The notes under the pieces are model-generated. The model was not told the DNA's origin. It saw only the letters and a list, made by a program, of their open reading frames with translations, and ran no database searches. DNA of 8,647 nt from an uncultured Bacilli bacterium (GTDB lineage: Bacteria; Bacillota_I; Bacilli_A; RF39; UBA660), in contig CANRMZ010000043.1 in NCBI GenBank assembly GCA_947631885.1, positions 1-8,647 of the forward strand, in the 5' to 3' direction. Positions 5,906-8,647 of this stretch are shown one piece after another. Position 1 is the stretch's first letter, and each line of letters opens with the position of its first letter. A program made the position numbers and the translations under genes.

Positions 5906-7122
5906 TATCCACCTGCTACCTTGGAAGTGCCTGCTGAAATACCATATAAAGCTTCTACTGCTGGAGTATATAAAGCATTAGAATAGCTTGTATCATAAAA
6001 AGTCATATGTAAATGGGGTGCCCAACCAACGCTTGCCGCGCTACCTGATGCATTACCAACAAATCCTATTAAATCACCTTTAGATATATGTCTATTGCAA
6101 TGGCCAGATGAACAACGATAAACAATACCACACATATGGGTTAAGAACATAATATTAATATTTTTGCCTCCCACAACGGTAGGATTACTCAATCTAATTG
6201 ATACAGTATATGCCGTTTCATCACTACCTTTGTTTACGGTATGGCCCCATTCAGAGTACATTAGAGTTCCATCAACGGGACTATAAATTGGTGTTCCAAA
6301 TACTGACATTATATCAATCGAAGTATGATTATAAGATCCTGAGTATTTACCATTGGCCGGAGTAACTGGGAATATAAAGGTTCCTCCGCCATAAGTAGTA
6401 TAACTGCTAAGTCTAGTTGGTATACTAGCATAATTTTTAGGCCAGGCTCCTAAAGGAAGTCCTGTTGCTTGATCTTTAGGAAAGATAAAATTAGAAGTAT
6501 TAACAAGCCCCCTTCCTTGCCAATAATTTAAAGCCGCAGCAGGATCCGGTTCACTGGATAAAACCTGACCAGGAGTTGCTGTTGCTGATCCGCCAGATGA
6601 ATAGCCATAGACATTTAATTTAGCAGCCGCACTTTGCTCCGTATTTTTTATAGCATCTTTTATAGCTTTATCAACACTTTTTAATCTTTTTTCATAATTG
6701 CTTTTTACCGAACCATCTTCAAGTTTAGATACATAAAACTTAGCATTTTCATAATCATTTTTCTTTTTGGTATCTTCGGCCCGTTCAAGAGCATCTTTAG
6801 CATATAACTCATAAGCTTTAGCAATATTAGCTTTAGTTGCACTAGAAAAACATTTATTATAATCAGAATCCTTATCTACTAAAAGCATAATGCTATTAAC
6901 TATCGTAGGAATAAAAAAGATAAAGGCTGCTACAATTATTTTTGTTATTAATAAGCTAACTACTTCTTTAGTATTATCATTACTGGATAAAGTTGCCTTA
7001 AAAAAAGAATACATGCTTGTAATTATTAAAATAATGGGAACTAATATTTTTAAAGCCGTCAATACCTGATTAAAAATGTACATAACTTCCATTATTTCTG
7101 GCCTTGAACACACTCCAGTCAT
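5905..7122 (-). CDS. Membrane-anchored M23 (LytM-type) peptidase with N-terminal two-helix module
   Basis: Predicted zinc metalloendopeptidase acting on peptidoglycan cross-bridges, 405 residues. Two membrane helices (about 17-41 and 57-82) are joined by a Lys-containing loop expected inside the cell, which puts the C-terminal domain outside. This module resembles the small two-helix VirB2/TrbC-type pilin-like proteins of Firmicutes (judged by eye). A charged helical region (about 98-165) and a Gly/Ser/Ala-rich linker (about 174-195) lead to the M23 domain (about 245-390). Expected metal ligands are His266 and Asp270 (HTSID) and His372 (HLH); His329 (LTHM) and His370 match the catalytic histidines of LytM. 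The key set is complete, so it is probably active. Three cysteines at 331, 337 and 342 are unusual. The start has GAGG 8 bases upstream and its own promoter; the next gene is coupled. Confidence 0.9.
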   Translation of the reverse strand: MTGVCSRPEIMEVMYIFNQVLTALKILVPIILIITSMYSFFKATLSSNDNTKEVVSLLITKIIVAAFIFFIPTIVNSIMLLVDKDSDYNKCFSSATKANIAKAYELYAKDALERAEDTKKKNDYENAKFYVSKLEDGSVKSNYEKRLKSVDKAIKDAIKNTEQSAAAKLNVYGYSSGGSATATPGQVLSSEPDPAAALNYWQGRGLVNTSNFIFPKDQATGLPLGAWPKNYASIPTRLSSYTTYGGGTFIFPVTPANGKYSGSYNHTSIDIMSVFGTPIYSPVDGTLMYSEWGHTVNKGSDETAYTVSIRLSNPTVVGGKNINIMFLTHMCGIVYRCSSGHCNRHISKGDLIGFVGNASGSAASVGWAPHLHMTFYDTSYSNALYTPAVEALYGISAGTSKVAGG

Positions 7123-7140
7123 AATACCAACCTCATAGTA

Positions 7141-7169
7141 ATTCTATCATGTTCATATATTTTTGTAAA
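7141..7169 (-). promoter_or_regulatory. Promoter of the M23 peptidase operon
   Basis: On the minus strand TTTACA (7169 to 7164, 5 of 6 to consensus), 17 bases and TAGAAT (7146 to 7141, 5 of 6) preceded by an extended TGA. The -35 lies in the T-rich tail of the mscL terminator, so the two transcription units abut. Confidence 0.7.
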
Positions 7170-7192
7170 ATAAAAATCCCATTTAAATGGGA
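7166..7192 (-). terminator. Intrinsic terminator of mscL
   Basis: The 16-base perfect palindrome TCCCATTTAAATGGGA (7177-7192) folds to a 6-bp stem with a TTAA loop. On the minus strand it is followed by TTTTTATTTT. It begins one base after the mscL stop codon. The plus-strand side has no U-tract, so it works in the mscL direction. Confidence 0.85.
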
Positions 7193-7193
7193 C

Positions 7194-7625
7194 TTATTTA
7201 CCAGCTTTTGCTTTTTTATTGGCCTTTTTTAATTCAGCATTTATTTCTCTTAAAAGCAGTATCTCTTCGCTTACTTTTTCTTCTGCCTTAGCCTCTTCTT
7301 CTTTTTGTTCTTTTTTAAACAACTTTTCTTGTTCTTTCTTTAAGAAATCAGATAATTTATTAAACATCTTAATCATCAAGAATATACAGAAAGCAATAAT
7401 CAAGAAGTTAAGAATCGCTTGTATAAACGCACCATAATGAATACCTTTAAAAGCTAAATCAGAAAAATCGATATCAGATTTGCCAAGCACAATACCTATT
7501 ATTGGTGTGATAATATCATTAACAAGTGATGTAACTATATCTCCAAATGCACCACCGATTATAACACCAACTGCCATATCAAGAACATTGCCTCGAGAGA
7601 TAAACTTTTTAAATTCTTTAAACAT
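7194..7625 (-). CDS. mscL: Large-conductance mechanosensitive channel MscL
   Basis: Homopentameric membrane channel that opens under membrane tension to release solutes on hypo-osmotic shock. The 143 residues start with the conserved amphipathic N-terminal helix and pore-lining TM1: FKKFISRGNVLDMAVGVIIG (4-23) and then the GGAFG, IVTSLVND and PIIG signatures. TM2 is about 64-90. The C-terminal helix is longer than in the B. subtilis protein and highly charged (KKEQ and KEEEAKAEEK), as expected for the cytoplasmic coiled-coil bundle. An in-frame TTG at 7643 and ATG at 7640 lie upstream. I chose the ATG at 7625 because GGAGG lies just upstream of it, inside the longer reading, and because the protein then begins like known MscLs. 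A monocistronic unit with its own promoter and terminator. Confidence 0.97.
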   Translation of the reverse strand: MFKEFKKFISRGNVLDMAVGVIIGGAFGDIVTSLVNDIITPIIGIVLGKSDIDFSDLAFKGIHYGAFIQAILNFLIIAFCIFLMIKMFNKLSDFLKKEQEKLFKKEQKEEEAKAEEKVSEEILLLREINAELKKANKKAKAGK

Positions 7626-7645
7626 AACAACCTCCAACATCAATT

Positions 7646-7673
7646 ATTTTAACATAACAATCTATTTTTTAAA
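7646..7673 (-). promoter_or_regulatory. Promoter of mscL (extended -10)
   Basis: On the minus strand the extended -10 TGTTAAAAT (7654 to 7646) is preceded, 16 bases upstream, by TTTAAA (7673 to 7668, 4 of 6 to the -35 consensus). The start would fall close to 7639, just upstream of the GGAGG site, which also argues against the longer mscL starts. Confidence 0.5.
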
Positions 7674-7680
7674 GTATAAT

Positions 7681-8304
7681 TTAATTATATAAAATTACCG
7701 TAGCTTTTAAAGATTGGTTCATGGCATCATTACCAGCTTGATCACCAATCCAAACATATAAATCATAGGTTTTAGAACCAGCTTGGTCTATTGTTACCTC
7801 ACCTATATTATAGGTTATAGGAGAAGTAATGCTATATTTATCCTTTAAGTATTTTTGAATATCTCCAGAGATACTTGCCACAGTTGTACTATTCATTCTT
7901 TTAGCATTATCTTTATTTAACGGAGTACCACTTTCAACCAATACATATTTTAGATTGTTTAATAATGCTGAATTATCATTAAAGGATACAAAACCCACAG
8001 ATAATTTTTTGGATTCAGTACAGTCATTTTTAACGGTAAATGAATATTTAAATTTAGCTTGTGTTGTACTACTGCTATTAAAAAATTGGTTATCAGAAAT
8101 AGGAACTGCATAATCTCCCTGTAATGTAAAAGCATTAGAGCTAGCAATAGTCAGTCCAATACATGATGGGGTAATAGTAGTTGTATTCATTTCAACCGTT
8201 TCATTAGATGATATAACGTAATATCCATATGAAGTTGCAGCATAAGAACTCATTGCAACAACAATTGAAAATAAAATAAGAATTGTTAGTCTTTTTTTAT
8301 CCAT
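7681..8304 (-). CDS. Secreted TasA/camelysin-like surface protein
   Basis: Predicted extracellular beta-rich protein of 207 residues. A Lys/Arg-rich start (MDKKR), a hydrophobic core (about 6-22) and the sequence AATSYGYY resemble the SipW-dependent signal peptides of TasA-like proteins, with cleavage probably near residues 23-28. The mature part alternates strands and polar loops. Two cysteines (48 and 95) could pair. The C-terminal stretch KTYDLYVWIGDQAGN (178-192) and SLKATVILY look like the closing strands of an immunoglobulin-like or jelly-roll fold. TasA family members form matrix fibres in Bacillus; that role here is inference, and I see no camelysin protease motif. GGGAG precedes the start. 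It follows the next gene upstream by 21 bases, so it is probably in the same operon; no terminator is evident after its stop. Confidence 0.7.
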   Translation of the reverse strand: MDKKRLTILILFSIVVAMSSYAATSYGYYVISSNETVEMNTTTITPSCIGLTIASSNAFTLQGDYAVPISDNQFFNSSSTTQAKFKYSFTVKNDCTESKKLSVGFVSFNDNSALLNNLKYVLVESGTPLNKDNAKRMNSTTVASISGDIQKYLKDKYSITSPITYNIGEVTIDQAGSKTYDLYVWIGDQAGNDAMNQSLKATVILYN

Positions 8305-8325
8305 AAGATTCTCCCTTTTTTATTA

Positions 8326-8647
8326 TTAACTAGTATGAGTTGCTCTGCAATCTTTACCCTTTACTACTACTTTGCCTGAAGGATGCTTGTTAATTACACT
8401 AGATTGATCAATATCCAAGTTATAAAAACGATAATGTAATGACCATGTTTGCGTAGCTTTTCCTGTTTTAACATCAGTTGTGATACTGCCATCATATAAC
8501 TTTACTGTGGTTCCTTTTGCTGCCCCAGCAATAGATTTTGGCTCAAATTTGGTTGTACTTGGATTACAATCACTACACTCACCAGAAAAGCCAAGTTCTA
8601 TAAGACTATTCACCCCTGGGGAATTTGTATATTCATCTTGAGGTTCA
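8326..8647 (-). CDS. 3' part of a probable secreted cysteine-containing protein (5' end outside window)
   Basis: The frame is open from the window edge to a TAA at 8328-8326, giving at least 107 residues. The GTG at 8613 is not a convincing start because coding continues upstream with EPQDEYTNSPG and no ribosome binding site is near it. Visible features are a CxxC in GECSDC, a Gly/Thr/Lys-rich middle, a strand-like stretch with WSLHYRFYNLD, and a third cysteine (KDC) close to the end. No membrane segment is present in the visible part. Its position 21 bases before the TasA-like gene suggests a shared operon and an extracytoplasmic role. I do not recognise the family. A signal peptide, prepilin leader or signal peptidase gene, if any, lies beyond the edge. 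Confidence 0.75.
   Translation of the reverse strand, partial: EPQDEYTNSPGVNSLIELGFSGECSDCNPSTTKFEPKSIAGAAKGTTVKLYDGSITTDVKTGKATQTWSLHYRFYNLDIDQSSVINKHPSGKVVVKGKDCRATHTS

Noticed and set aside
7194..7643. Longer MscL start at the TTG (7643) or ATG (7640)
   Set aside because: The GGAGG ribosome binding site lies between these codons and the ATG at 7625, and MscL homologues start at the FKEF-like segment.
7959..8147. 62-residue minus-strand frame inside the TasA-like gene
   Set aside because: It is an overlapping shadow frame without its own ribosome binding site.
1..8647. Possible Mollicutes genetic code with TGA as tryptophan
   Set aside because: None of the genes seen here stops at TGA, but all reach normal family lengths without in-frame TGA, and the Trp codons I checked in lon and the M23 gene are TGG. 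The standard bacterial code suffices.

Overview
The window is AT-rich, densely coding DNA with strong GGAGG-type ribosome binding sites, TTGACA/TATAAT-like promoters and short intergenic gaps. The gene set (LonA-type Lon, Der, EngB/YsxC, MscL, a TasA-like secreted protein, a prepilin, an M23 peptidase) fits a low-GC Firmicutes (Bacillota), perhaps an uncultured gut lineage near the Erysipelotrichia/Mollicutes. That placement is inferred from composition and protein flavour, not a search. Every tryptophan codon I checked is TGG, and all visible stops are TAA or TAG. No rRNA, tRNA, CRISPR, IS element or prophage is visible, and no gene-free stretch exceeds about 115 bases.

Almost everything is on the minus strand, so transcription runs from high to low coordinates. 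At the left edge, a possible new gene begins after lon (1-29). Then come lon (74-2329) with its own promoter and a candidate operator, and a tight operon promoter-engB-prepilin-der (4908 down to 2444) closed by an intrinsic terminator. This operon pairs two ribosome-assembly GTPases with a cysteine-rich type IV prepilin-like protein, which is an unexpected passenger. One small gene (5032-5322) is divergent on the plus strand, of unknown function, and overlaps its convergent neighbour by 14 bases.

The right half is cell-envelope biology. A two-gene, translationally coupled operon (7122-5309) encodes a membrane-anchored M23 peptidase and a membrane-anchored unknown protein. The peptidase's N-terminal two-helix module looks like VirB2/TrbC-type pilin-like proteins. 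Upstream are mscL with its own promoter and terminator, a TasA/camelysin-like secreted protein, and the 3' end of a further cysteine-containing protein cut by the window edge.

The most interesting item is the two-helix membrane module-linker-M23 fusion with its extra cysteine cluster, together with its coupled unknown partner. The prepilin buried in the GTPase operon and the short Asn-linker protein come next. I see no complete new defence or mobile system here.
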